From: Saitoella complicata NRRL Y-17804
Taxonomy: Eukaryota; Ascomycota; Saitoellomycetes; Saitoellales; Saitoellaceae
DNA length: 64,000 nt
Assembly (NCBI RefSeq): GCF_001661265.1
Contig: NW_017566992.1
Location: 1 to 64,000 of the forward strand
Direction: 5' to 3'
Shown: in pieces, positions 10,524 to 20,524 of the stretch
Position numbering within the stretch: position 1 is the first letter of the stretch
Layout: each line of letters opens with the position of its first letter
Program-made: the position numbers and the translations under genes
The notes under the pieces: generated by a model
Databases searched by the model: none
Seen by the model: the letters and a program-made list of their open reading frames with translations, nothing else
Told to the model about the DNA's origin: nothing

Positions 10524-11008
10524 TGTGGCGACTGTGAAGGAGGAGGGGAGGATGGTGGAGGGTGTTGACTGTAGCAGTAGGGAAGGGTCTTTGAGGTGGT
10601 GGGGTCTGTCTGTACGGGATCAGTTGCCAGCTTCCTTCAGGGTTCTTGGTGGTTAAGGTTTACGTGCGCCGTGAGGGACTCGGTTTTTTCCCCGTATCGA
10701 CAAGAGGCACGTGTTGATAGCAGCGAAAGGGTGCAACTTACGATTGAAATCAAACGGATATTCGAGTTGGAGTATACCGTTATACTTGCTTGTCTTTCCA
10801 ACTTCAACTTGAGCCCTCGATCGTTGCTGTGCTTCCCGCGTCTCCCTTGCTCAAGACCCGATACCGATACGCGGAGTCACCAGTATCAAACAACATCCAT
10901 CCAGCATTTACTCCTATTTACTATCTCATCCGCATTTATCCAGGTATCCAGCGTTCAATAGTCGAGATCGAGTTCTATCCAACAGCACCGGGATCATCTA
11001 TTACAGCC
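10524..11008. promoter_or_regulatory. Divergent promoter between ENP2 and NPC1
   Basis: 485 bp between two start codons on opposite strands. The frame of NPC1 stays open upstream to 10790, but the residues before the ATG at 11009 are not membrane-protein-like and precede a clear signal peptide, so they are treated as 5' leader. Confidence 0.55.
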
Positions 11009-14000
11009 ATGATCCACCGGGTACTCACCCTCTTCGCACTGTTCGTTTTGCTTTGGGTAGGCGTACAGGCTGAGGTTCCACACCAGAAGGGATACTGCGC
11101 AATCCGAGGTCAATGCGGAAAGAAATCCGTCTTTGGGTCCGAACTCCCCTGTCCTGATCCATCACCAGCATCCGCTCCCTCCACAGACCTCCGCGCTTCC
11201 CTCGTTAGGATTTGCGGAGACGAGTGGGCTGAAGGCAACGTCTGCTGTGATGCAGATCAACTCGAAGCATTGGAAGGGAACTTGAAGAGGGTTAAGCCGA
11301 TTCTCTCGTCTTGTCCCGCCTGTTTGAAGAACTTTGAGGAGTTCTTCTGCCAGTTGACGTGTTCGGGGGATCAATCCGCATTCCTGAACGTCACCGGAAC
11401 CCAAGCTGCGGTGACGACTGGGAAGGATATCGTGACGCAGATGTCGTACTACGTCACAGACGCCCACGCAAACGCTTTCTTTGACTCGTGCAAGAGCGTC
11501 AAATTCTCTGCGACGAATGGGTATGTGATGGACTTCATCGGCGGCGGCGCAAAGACCGCCCGTGCCTTCCTTGCATTCCTCGGCGAAGAGAAACCCCTCC
11601 TCGGCTCTCCTATCCAAATCGACTTCCCCACCGACGAGGAAAGCGTGGGAAGCGGTATGACACCCGTCGAAGGAGGCATGCGAAGCTGCGGAGACGAAGA
11701 CGTGAGATACCGCTGCGCATGCGTCGATTGTCCCACCGCCTGTCCCACCCTCGAAGACGTCCCACGTCCAGGCTCCGGCTGCCACGTCGGCGTTCTCCCC
11801 TGTTTCTCCCTAGCGATGATCCTCCTCTACGCCCTCGGTCTCCTGGGATTCTTGTCGGGGTGGGGTGTCGTTGCGCATAAGAAACGGAAGGGGAGGCCGA
11901 CGAGAAGGGCGAGGATGCTGACGGATGATGCGGCGTCGGTTACGTCGACAAGATCGGGAGAGGATGGGGATGAGGATGGGTTGTTGGTGGAGGAGGAGGT
12001 GATGAGGAGGTATCCGTTGCAGGATAAGTTGTATGCGCTTTTCTATGATCTCGGCCTCCACTGCGCTACATACCCCGCTACCACGATCGGAGCGGCGCTG
12101 TTGGTCTTGGGCGTGATGTGTCTTGGATGGCTTCGATTCGGGGTTGAGACTGATCCGGTACGGTTGTGGGTTTCGCCGAGCAGCCCGGCGGCGAGGGAGA
12201 AGACCTTTTTTGATGAGAGTTTTGGGCCGTTCTTCAGGGCTGAGCAGGTGTTTTTGTCGAATGTGAGTGGGGAGGGGAGTCCTGTGTTGAGTTATGAGAC
12301 GTTGGAGTGGTGGTTTGGGGTTGAGGAACGTGTGCGGGATGTTGTTGTTGAGATCGATATCGATGGGGACAGCGTTCAGGTCGGGTGGGGGGATGTGTGT
12401 TATAATCCGACGGGGACGGGGTGTGTGGTACAATCTCTCACGGGATACTTCCAGGATGATATCGAGATGGTTGATCCGGATTATTGGCTTGATGATTTGG
12501 AGGCGTGTGCGTCGCAGCCTGTGTCGTGTCTTCCCCCATACGGTCAGCCATTGAAGCCGGAGGTCTTGCTGGGACGGATCCCGGAGAATGAGGGTGGGGA
12601 GGTTGATACCTCACGCATCGGAGAAGCGGAGGCGGTTATTGTTACGTGGGTCGTGAGGAACTCTTTGGATGCTGAGAAAATCCGGAAAGCGGAAGCGTGG
12701 GAGGCGGGGTTGCAGAGGGTGTTGAGGCAGGTTGAGGGGGAGGCGGAGGAGAGGGGGTTGAGGATCTCATGGAATACTGAGATTAGTTTGGGACAGGAGT
12801 TGAATAAGTCGACAAACACCGACGCTGGGATCGTTGTTGTCTCCTACGTCATCATGTTCTTCTACGTGTCTTTGGCATTGGGCGGATCGTGGAGGTTTAG
12901 TCGTCGGATCGTGGTGGAGAGTAAGTTTGGGCTTGGGATTGTGGGGATTATGATCGTGTTGTTGAGTGTTGCAGCGAGTATTGGGTTATTTTCGGCGATG
13001 GGGGTGAAGGTTACGTTGATCATTGCCGAGGTGATTCCGTTTTTGGTCCTGGCGATCGGAGTGGACAATATCTTCCTGCTCGTGCACGAGTTTGAGAGGA
13101 TTAACGCGTCGCTTTCTTCGCTCAGTGTGGAAGAGCGTGCGGCGAGGACGTTGGGAAGGGTCGGTCCGAGTATTTTGTTGAGTGCGACGGCGGAGGTTGT
13201 GGCGTTTGGGTTGGGTGGGTTGGTTGGAATGCCTGCTGTTAGGAATTTTGCAATTTATGCGGCTGGAGCGGTGGTTATTGATGCCGTTCTACAGTGTACT
13301 GCGTTTGTTTCTGCGTTGGTCTTGGATCAGCGGAGAGTCGATGCTGGCCGGGTTGACTGTTTCCCGATTCTTAGGGTTGGTGGTCGTAGTGGGAAGAGGA
13401 GGGAGGGGATGTTGGATCGGGCCATTCGGAAGTGGTATGCGCCGAATTTGTTGAGGAAGCCGGTCAAGGTTGTCGTTGTTGCGGTGTTTGTTGGGTTGTT
13501 CTTTGCGGCTTTGGGGTTGTTCCCGAAGCTTGAGTTGGGACTTGATCAGCGCATTGCGTTGCCCCGTGATTCCTATATGGTGGATTACTTTAATGACATG
13601 TACGCCTACATGCAACAAGGCCCGCCGGTGTATTTCGTCACCAAGGACTTGAACGCTACTACACTTGAAGGACAGAGGGCCCTGTGTGGACGGTTCTCGA
13701 CTTGTGATGAGTTCTCATTGGCGAATGTCTTGGAGCAGGAGAGGAAGAGGGAGGAGGTCAGCTTTGTTGCTGAACCTGCTGCGAGCTGGGTCGATGACTT
13801 TTTGCACTGGTTGAATCCGTCGAACGATATGTGTTGTCGAGTCCAGAGTTCGGGGAAGCAGTGTGGACCCGATGACTCCGAGGATGAGTGTAAGGTCTGT
13901 TTCGCGGATAGGGAGCCTAGCTGGAACATCACTATGACTGGGTTCCCTGAAGGTCAGGAGTTCTTAGAGTATCTTGGACGATGGATTGAGAGTCCGACTG

Positions 14001-14851
14001 TTGAGAGTTGCCCTCTTGCGGGTCAGGCGGCTTACTCGGATGCCCTTGTTGTTGATTATGAGAATGTCATGACGCCAGCGACCCACTTCAGGACAAGTCA
14101 CACGCCGTTGAGGAGTCAGAGAGACTTCATTGACGCTTATGCTGCGGCAAGAAGGGTGGCGAAGGAGATTACTGACAAGACTGGTACGGAGGTTTTCCCG
14201 TATTCGGTGTTCTACATTTACTTTGACCAGTACGCGACGATCGTCAACTTGGCGATCAAGCTTGTTGGGTCGGCGTTGATCGCGATCTTGGCTGTCACGA
14301 GCGTCATCTTGGGTAGTTTCCCGACTGCATTGGTAGTGATGTGCGTTGTCGGCATGATTGTCGTCGATGTTGTGGGAGTCATGGCACTCTGGGGCGTGAG
14401 CTTGAATGCTGTGAGCTTGGTGAACCTGGTTATCTGCGTTGGTATCGGAGTCGAGTTCTGCAGTCACGTCGCGAGAGGATTCATGGTTCCCAACCAAGGC
14501 CTTGGAAAGCACTTGAAGACGGGTTCTGAACGTAATGAACGTGTGTGGAATTCGCTTGTGAGCGTCGGTGGGTCTGTCTTTAGTGGTATCACACTGACAA
14601 AGTTCATCGGTGTTGCCGTACTCGCTTTCACACGTTCCAAGATCTTCGAGGTTTATTACTTCCGTATGTGGTTGGCATTGGTTATCCTGGCTGCTGCGCA
14701 TGGTCTCATTTTCCTACCTGTTCTTTTGTCGTTGTTTGGTGGAAAGGGATATGCTTTGGAGGGTGAGGAGGTCGTTGAGGAGGCATGGAGGAATGATGCT
14801 CGGCATCGGTACAATCAGGCATTGCTGGCAGACGGTGATGATAGCGATTGA
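11009..14851 (+). CDS. NCR1: NPC1/Ncr1 sterol transporter
   Basis: Single exon, 1280 residues, close to the usual length of the family. A signal peptide (MIHRVLTLFALFVLLWVGVQ) precedes the Cys-rich sterol-binding N-terminal domain (GYCAIRGQCGKKS, SCPACLKNFEEFFCQLTCS). One helix follows (about residues 265-290), then the first luminal domain, the sterol-sensing domain starting near DAGIVVVSYVIMFFYVSLAL with the motif AIGVDNIFLLV, the Cys-rich second luminal loop (CCRVQSSGKQC) and a final RND-type helix bundle (VCVGIGVEFCSHVAR). The protein passes sterol through the vacuolar or lysosomal membrane after NPC2 delivery. The start is set by the signal peptide. Confidence 0.95.
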   Translation: MIHRVLTLFALFVLLWVGVQAEVPHQKGYCAIRGQCGKKSVFGSELPCPDPSPASAPSTDLRASLVRICGDEWAEGNVCCDADQLEALEGNLKRVKPILSSCPACLKNFEEFFCQLTCSGDQSAFLNVTGTQAAVTTGKDIVTQMSYYVTDAHANAFFDSCKSVKFSATNGYVMDFIGGGAKTARAFLAFLGEEKPLLGSPIQIDFPTDEESVGSGMTPVEGGMRSCGDEDVRYRCACVDCPTACPTLEDVPRPGSGCHVGVLPCFSLAMILLYALGLLGFLSGWGVVAHKKRKGRPTRRARMLTDDAASVTSTRSGEDGDEDGLLVEEEVMRRYPLQDKLYALFYDLGLHCATYPATTIGAALLVLGVMCLGWLRFGVETDPVRLWVSPSSPAAREKTFFDESFGPFFRAEQVFLSNVSGEGSPVLSYETLEWWFGVEERVRDVVVEIDIDGDSVQVGWGDVCYNPTGTGCVVQSLTGYFQDDIEMVDPDYWLDDLEACASQPVSCLPPYGQPLKPEVLLGRIPENEGGEVDTSRIGEAEAVIVTWVVRNSLDAEKIRKAEAWEAGLQRVLRQVEGEAEERGLRISWNTEISLGQELNKSTNTDAGIVVVSYVIMFFYVSLALGGSWRFSRRIVVESKFGLGIVGIMIVLLSVAASIGLFSAMGVKVTLIIAEVIPFLVLAIGVDNIFLLVHEFERINASLSSLSVEERAARTLGRVGPSILLSATAEVVAFGLGGLVGMPAVRNFAIYAAGAVVIDAVLQCTAFVSALVLDQRRVDAGRVDCFPILRVGGRSGKRREGMLDRAIRKWYAPNLLRKPVKVVVVAVFVGLFFAALGLFPKLELGLDQRIALPRDSYMVDYFNDMYAYMQQGPPVYFVTKDLNATTLEGQRALCGRFSTCDEFSLANVLEQERKREEVSFVAEPAASWVDDFLHWLNPSNDMCCRVQSSGKQCGPDDSEDECKVCFADREPSWNITMTGFPEGQEFLEYLGRWIESPTVESCPLAGQAAYSDALVVDYENVMTPATHFRTSHTPLRSQRDFIDAYAAARRVAKEITDKTGTEVFPYSVFYIYFDQYATIVNLAIKLVGSALIAILAVTSVILGSFPTALVVMCVVGMIVVDVVGVMALWGVSLNAVSLVNLVICVGIGVEFCSHVARGFMVPNQGLGKHLKTGSERNERVWNSLVSVGGSVFSGITLTKFIGVAVLAFTRSKIFEVYYFRMWLALVILAAAHGLIFLPVLLSLFGGKGYALEGEEVVEEAWRNDARHRYNQALLADGDDSD

Positions 14852-15629
14852 TGCATAGAGCAGATAGCTATAGAGCTATGATGGGTATGCTTGGGCAATA
14901 CAACGTCATAACACAGCTCGTCTAGGGAGCAGAGAGAGGATGTCCGTGCCAACGTATAGCGTGGGGAAACCGGGTGCAGCAAAACTAAAAAATGCTCCCT
15001 GACCGAGGATTGAACTCGGGTCCCGCGCGAGCCTGATGACAGGCGCGTATACTAGCCACTATACTATCAAGGATGGTTGATGTCTTAGTTTCCCTGCTGC
15101 CACAAATGACATCTCACATCATTGGTGACCGAAGAACATGGGCCTTTCAACATGAGGTCTCTCAGGCTTGGACCCTGTTCATCCTACCGCACGCTCAAGG
15201 ATTTCAGCTCGTAAGACTTTGAGCATGTGGTGCATAATGACTCAAAGCAAAGAGATGCGTTTCTAATGAACAAAGGCCGAGTTTATTTCCTGGCCATTCA
15301 TGAAGCTCCCACGCCGTCGGGACTACAGTACGGTAACGCGCCCCGACGTACCCCAGAGATCTCGTACACCACCCATCAGCCAAAAGCCTCTCGGCCTGTC
15401 CCCCACCACGTACACAGAACGCGACCATTCCAGCACAAACGAGAGCTTCCTTGCCGGTGACGCCGAACATTCAATCTCCGCGGATCTCTTCCAGCTTACT
15501 AACATCCTCCCCTCGCTTTCCCTACCTCTTCTACTCCTCCTTTCTCTCCTCCTCTTCGTGCTACTCACGCATTACCAACAGCAAAACACAGCATACACCC
15601 CCTCAACCTCCCGCATACATCCCTCAAAT
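14852..15629. other. Intergenic region holding one tRNA-Asp
   Basis: 778 bp between NPC1 and the coiled-coil gene. Apart from the tRNA at 14995-15073 no gene is supported. The frame of the next gene is open upstream to 15300, but the region reads as Ser/Leu-rich low-complexity 5' leader. Confidence 0.5.
14995..15073 (-). tRNA. tRNA-Asp(GTC), copy 3, with short intron
   Basis: 79 nt, exons identical to the other copies; intron candidate TCAGGCT. The 3' flank (ATTTTTTAGTTTTGCTGCACC on the tRNA strand, shortened here) closely matches that of copy 4 at 24325, showing the two share more than the gene body. Confidence 0.95.
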
Positions 15630-18600
15630 ATGTCGAACGACACATCAGGACCCTCGAAACCCTTCTTTGCGCGTCCGTCGGCGGACCCGATGGCTGATAT
15701 CCGGTCGGCATTCAAGTTCGGTGCACGGGGTGGACAGGGGAAGCCGAATGCCGCCGTCGTTCCAGCACCTGGGTTTAATGCGAAGATGATGAAGATGACT
15801 TTACCCGGTGAGGACACAGCAAGTCTCGCGAAGGGACTCGTCACGGCAAAGGTAAACATCGGCGGAGGAGCGACTCAGGAGTCATCAACCGGCTTCGGCG
15901 TCATCAGCGCTCCTCACAACGACGAGAGCTCGAGCTCTGGTTTCGGGATGAATGCACCCAAATTCGACGCGAGGAGTCTCAAGACTACATTACCGGGCGA
16001 AGCACCTCCTGCACCTTCCAACTCTGGTTGGGACAAATCAGCGTTCACGGCTCCTTCTAACACCATCCCCACAACTCCCCTCGAACACACAGGCTTCTCC
16101 GCACCTTCCACCTCATTCGGCTCAATCCCACCCACCCCATCCTCAAACTCCAACCCCAGCCCCTTCTCCTCCACTACTACCCCCTCATTCGGCACCGCAC
16201 CCCAAGCTCCCACCAACACCACAGGCTTCAGCTCCGGTTTCGGCGCGGGTGCCGGCGAGGATACCTTAAGCTTCACCACACCCTGCGGCGAACAACCCCG
16301 ACCTCAACTCCCCAGACGCCAAACGATGGGACAGCAGCAGTTGCAGTTACAGGAGTCGTTGCGTGTTTTGGAGCAGTTTGCGGATTCGCCTGGGATGGAG
16401 ATCGCGCCGCCTTCTCAAGCTCAAACACAGGCTGCGGTACAGCATCAGCATCAGCATCAGCATCAGCAGCAACAGACGGTGATGATTAAAGTTGACGAGG
16501 ATGATGATTGTGTGATTCTGCCCCCGTCGGCCGCGGCGGCTGTTCAGCCCACTCAGCAACAACAACAACAACAACAGCAGCAACAGCAGCAAGTCGCCCA
16601 AGCCCAAGCTCAAGCACAAGCTGAACGCCGTGCCCGACGCGCAGCCCGTGCTGCTGCCGCTGCCGCCGCCGCAAACTCCGGTCACGGCACCCCTCAACCC
16701 CCTGCTCGTCGCTCGAATATCAACACACCGTCTGCGTTGGGTCATGGTGATGGGTTCGGGATGCCGCCGACACCGCAGTCCGTGCAGCCTCATGTGGGAG
16801 GTGCAGGTGGGAGCGGGAGTAGTGATGCTTTGCTGTTTGCTGGGTTGGAGAGGTTGAGGACGGAGAAAGCCGAGTTGGAGGGTGTCGTTGCCCAAAAGGT
16901 TCATATCACTTCGACTCGTATCCGAATGATTGCGTGCTGATGATTATCAACAGGATACCGAAATCCACCGTCTCCACTCCACCCTCACCGATCTCCGCAC
17001 CAAAACCACAAACGTGAAATCTCGGTTCGCCGGGTTAAGCAAATTCGTCGAAGGGCTCGGCCGCGATCATGATGAGATGAAGCGCGAGCAGGCTGCGTGG
17101 GTTGAGCGTGTCAGGGGCGTCAAGAGTGATGTCCAGGATTGGGGAAATGCGATTAGAGATGCGATGAGGGGTGTTGAGGAATGTGGGGAGGGGGTTACGG
17201 AGAAGAGGGAGTTGATTGCGTTCGTGAAAGATTTGGAGGGACAGTTGTCTAACAGTATGTGGGGTGACGGAGGTGATGGGATGTGGAATGGGCTGACGTG
17301 GTGTTATAGGTCAACTTCATCGGAATAATTTGTTGGAGCAGTGTTCCCATAATGCGGGGCTTCTTGCGGAAGAACGCGATCGGGTGCAATCCCTCGAGGC
17401 GGATCTTCGTCGTGAATCGACTGCACGTATCTCACTCATGGAGAAGTTCGAGGAGCAAAGCAGGACGCTCGTGGAAGAGGCCATGAAGAAGTCGGGTGAA
17501 GGTGTAGAGGGGAAGATTGCGGAGGTGTTGAAGGCGATGGAGGGTGTTATTGACAAAGTTACCAACGTAATCGAGGAAGAGGGAAAGAAGAAGAAGATTG
17601 ACAGGGAGAGTGAGGAGCCTGCTTTTGTGGAGAGGATTCGGAGCGGGTTCAGAGATGAGATCGAAAGGTACACTGGCACTTCACGTTTGACATACGTTTT
17701 ACTAAGCGCCGTTGTACAGTCTCACTTCATCCTTCAGCAAGCTCCATGACGACGCCCGTGCGGTACACGAGAAGCGTGCCCAGGAACTTTCGGCTACTAT
17801 CGAGGCTCTTCGTGGGGGTAAACATGATTTGTTGAAGGCCTTGACCGAGAAGGATGCTGAGATTAGGAGGATGGAGGAGCAGGTCAAGGCGTCCGAGGAG
17901 AAGATGAGGAACGAGCGTGAGAAGAGCGAGATGGAGAAAAAGGAGCGGGCTACGAAGGAAGAGGTACTTAAGCAAAGGTTCGTAAAGCACGTTCACGGGT
18001 TTAGGTTTCTACATGAGCTAACATCTCATGTCTTGTGCACAGGCTGTCAACCATCGAGAAAGACCTCCGTGATCGCATCGATGCCAAGCCGTCTGCAGAG
18101 CAGGTCGAGTCTCACAATGTCGTCCGCCAACTTCGCGCCGAATCTGATGCTATTAAAGCTGAGTTGGAGACCGTGAAGGACAAGGCGAGGAAGGAGGTTG
18201 AGGAGGCGAAGAAGGCTGTGGGTGAGAAGATGGCTGAGTTGGTTGATGTACAAGGCAAAATTCAGGCCATGAAGGTGGGTTGCCACGAACGAAGAACGAG
18301 ATTGCTTGCTGACTCGACCTACAGGACTCGTCAAATGCGGGGAGGGAGGAGTTGGCGACCTTGAAAGCGGATATGGAGAAGTTCAAAGCACAGGTACTAG
18401 GAGCAGTTGGTATCGCGTAAGCTTGCATGTTGCTGATTCTTGTATAGTGCCAGCAGCAGTTCGATGCCAAACTCGCCGAGCACGAGCGCTCTGCCCGCAA
18501 AGTCAAGGAAGCCGACGCCGCTCAGCATCAGAACCTCATCAAAGCCAAGGACAACAAGATTTCGAGACTCGAGAAAGAATTAACCGAGTTGAAGGCGAGA

Positions 18601-19581
18601 AGAGTCGTCGAAGCCGAGAGTTCCGAGCGGATTGAGCAGATGGAGACGGAGCTGGAGGAGTTGATTGGGAGGAGTGCGAAGGAGAAGGGAGTTCTGGAGA
18701 AGAAGGTCAAGACTCAGTTCGCCCAGATAGGGAAAGGAAGCTGACGTTTTCACAGGCGTCCGAACTCGAGAAAGACCTGGCTTCATTGCAGTCGAAGGTG
18801 GAGAGTCAGCAGAGCACCGTGTCCAAACAACGTGAGGAATTCATGGCTCTTCATACCGCTAAATCACATATTGAGAAATCGGCCGCGGATAAGGTTGTCC
18901 AGCTCGAGAAGGAGATCGATTTGTTGCACAAGCAACAGCTCGCCCCATCGAAGCCTTCGCAACAAGTTCCAGCTTCGCCATTCAGGAACCAGTCGAAGCA
19001 GGGAGGTCAAGGTGCTATCCCACGCTTTTCACATATTGCGCAGACGTCAAGCCAGTTGAGTTCGCCCGACATGTCCTTCGAAGATGTCGAGGACGATGAT
19101 TTCGTTGAAGTGGTATGTGTATTTCGAAGGGATAAAGGTAACTTGATGCTAACCAGATATATAGAAGAAAACCTCGAAAACCAAAGACGAGCGCGATCCC
19201 TTCCGTGAGAAGAAACGCAAGTCACAGCACTCGTCTTCGAAACACGGTAACTCTACCACTCCCTCCAAGGACGGTTCAATGAGGTTATCGCAGAGCTGGC
19301 ACTCCGGGCAGAAGGGGTTCGAGGTGGTAGTGAATTCGGCGGAGAAGAAGCGCTCGGCGGAGAGTGCAGCGCATGCGAAGCCGAAGCGTAGAAGGGTACG
19401 ACGGTCACTATTCTGTAATAAGCCTCGCTGACGTGACATCGTACAGACCTCCGACCGTCTCAAGGAGGAGGATGTCCCGTCTCCTGTGAGTATGGTCATG
19501 CCTCCCTCGCAGCAGCAGGCTTCGCGTCCGGCGAGGTCGTCGTCTACGTATGGTAGGAGAGGATCCGGAGCGAAGAAATAG
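15630..19581 (+). CDS. Large coiled-coil protein with FG-like and poly-Q N-terminus
   Basis: Ten exons: 15630-16898, 16954-17254, 17310-17667, 17720-17977, 18043-18274, 18325-18393, 18448-18705, 18756-19112, 19165-19395, 19447-19581; every junction keeps frame and uses GT..AG; about 1155 residues. The first 420 residues are disordered, with scattered FG dipeptides (SGFGMN, TSFGS, SSGFGAG), the repeated unit KMTLPGE / KTTLPGE, and Gln/His runs (about 16440-16475 and 16552-16592). Residues from about 410 to 970 form a long coiled coil (for example KAELEGVVAQKDTEIHRL, KEVEEAKKAVGEKMAEL). The tail is basic (KKRKSQHSSSKH, KPKRRR), suiting nuclear localisation or DNA contact. I cannot assign it. 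A synaptonemal-complex or spindle-pole type filament protein, or a nuclear-pore-associated coil, would fit this architecture; no diagnostic motif decides. Confidence 0.75.
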
Positions 19582-19857
19582 GATGTCATATCAAAGGGAT
19601 TCGCGGCGGGAGGGATCTGGCGTTTGTATTACTTTACCCAGCGGGCCATGGGATCATATATGGAACGGGAGGTTGCTGGACAAGAACGGACATTAAGGCA
19701 AAGCAAATGTTAAATAAGTTATCATAATATACTAACAATTGACATTTGCAATAATGCTGTGCTCGGAGACTTCACGTGCACCGGACCTCAGCTGCGGCCC
19801 CTGGATGACCTTGCAGCAACCAAAGTTCGTAAACCTCCAAATACTCGATCATCAAAA

Positions 19858-20153
19858 ATGGCAAAGAAGGCCAGGTCAAGGTGAGAGCCTGTCCTGTCAC
19901 TCGGGAACATCTTCAGCTGCTGACCGTCTTTTCACAGGACGATTCTCGTCAAGCTCGTCTCGACGGCCATGACCGGGTTTTTCTACACCATGAAGCGCCC
20001 GCGTATCAATGCCAAGATGTCCTTCATCAAGTTCGACCCTAAGGGTAAGCTATTCCGCTTCCTGTTCACTCACCCTCGCACAATACTGACTGGGCATCTA
20101 CAGTCAACAGGCATGTTTTGTTCGAGGAGGTCAGGATCACCAAGCCGAACTAA
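19858..20153 (+). CDS. Mitochondrial ribosomal protein bL33m
   Basis: Three exons, 19858-19880, 19938-20044 and 20104-20153, encode 59 residues: MAKKARSRTILVKLVSTAMT, then GFFYTMKRPR, KMSFIKFDPK and RHVLFEEVRITKPN. This is the full length of the fungal mitochondrial L33 (yeast Mrpl39), including the conserved K(R/K)P...KFDP and the basic N-terminus. It is part of the mitochondrial large ribosomal subunit near the tRNA exit site. The first exon is only 23 nt, which makes the gene easy to miss. It converges on the Zn2Cys6 gene. Confidence 0.92.
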
Positions 20154-20524
20154 ACGGGGAGGTGGAGGTTGATGCAGCTGCTGAAAGACGTTTGCATGGG
20201 TGGATGTCGGCATCTTGTATATTACATTGGTATTCCGGCGTTATCTTTGGGTTCAACATCTTCGATCAATAAACTTTGAATCGGTAATCATCTGTCCGAG
20301 AAAACATTCCACCAGTGTACAAACGAAGAAGCACAGAGGAGCGAATGGCGCACGTGTGTTTGAGCAATATATTCATTATTAAGCGGCGGCCAGCGCTCTA
20401 CATAGGAGACATATAAAACATACCGACGCCCTCCCATTACCAAAATTCCAACGCCAGTCACGTCCTTCGTTCCACTATACCTACATACAATCCTAGATCC
20501 TCCCTCGCTCGGCGTGTTTCGTTC
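20154..20524. other. Convergent 3' spacer, nothing recognised
   Basis: 371 bp between the 3' ends of bL33m and the Zn2Cys6 regulator. It would hold both 3' UTRs; no gene, repeat or clear terminator signal was found. Confidence 0.5.

Noticed and set aside
10790-11008. Longer N-terminus for NPC1
   Set aside because: The frame is open but the residues are not leader-like, and a proper signal peptide starts at 11009.
15300-15629. N-terminal extension of the coiled-coil protein with a Leu-rich stretch
   Set aside because: The Leu/Ser run is pyrimidine-rich leader sequence and would put a membrane helix before a nuclear-type protein; the ATG at 15630 has a cleaner context.
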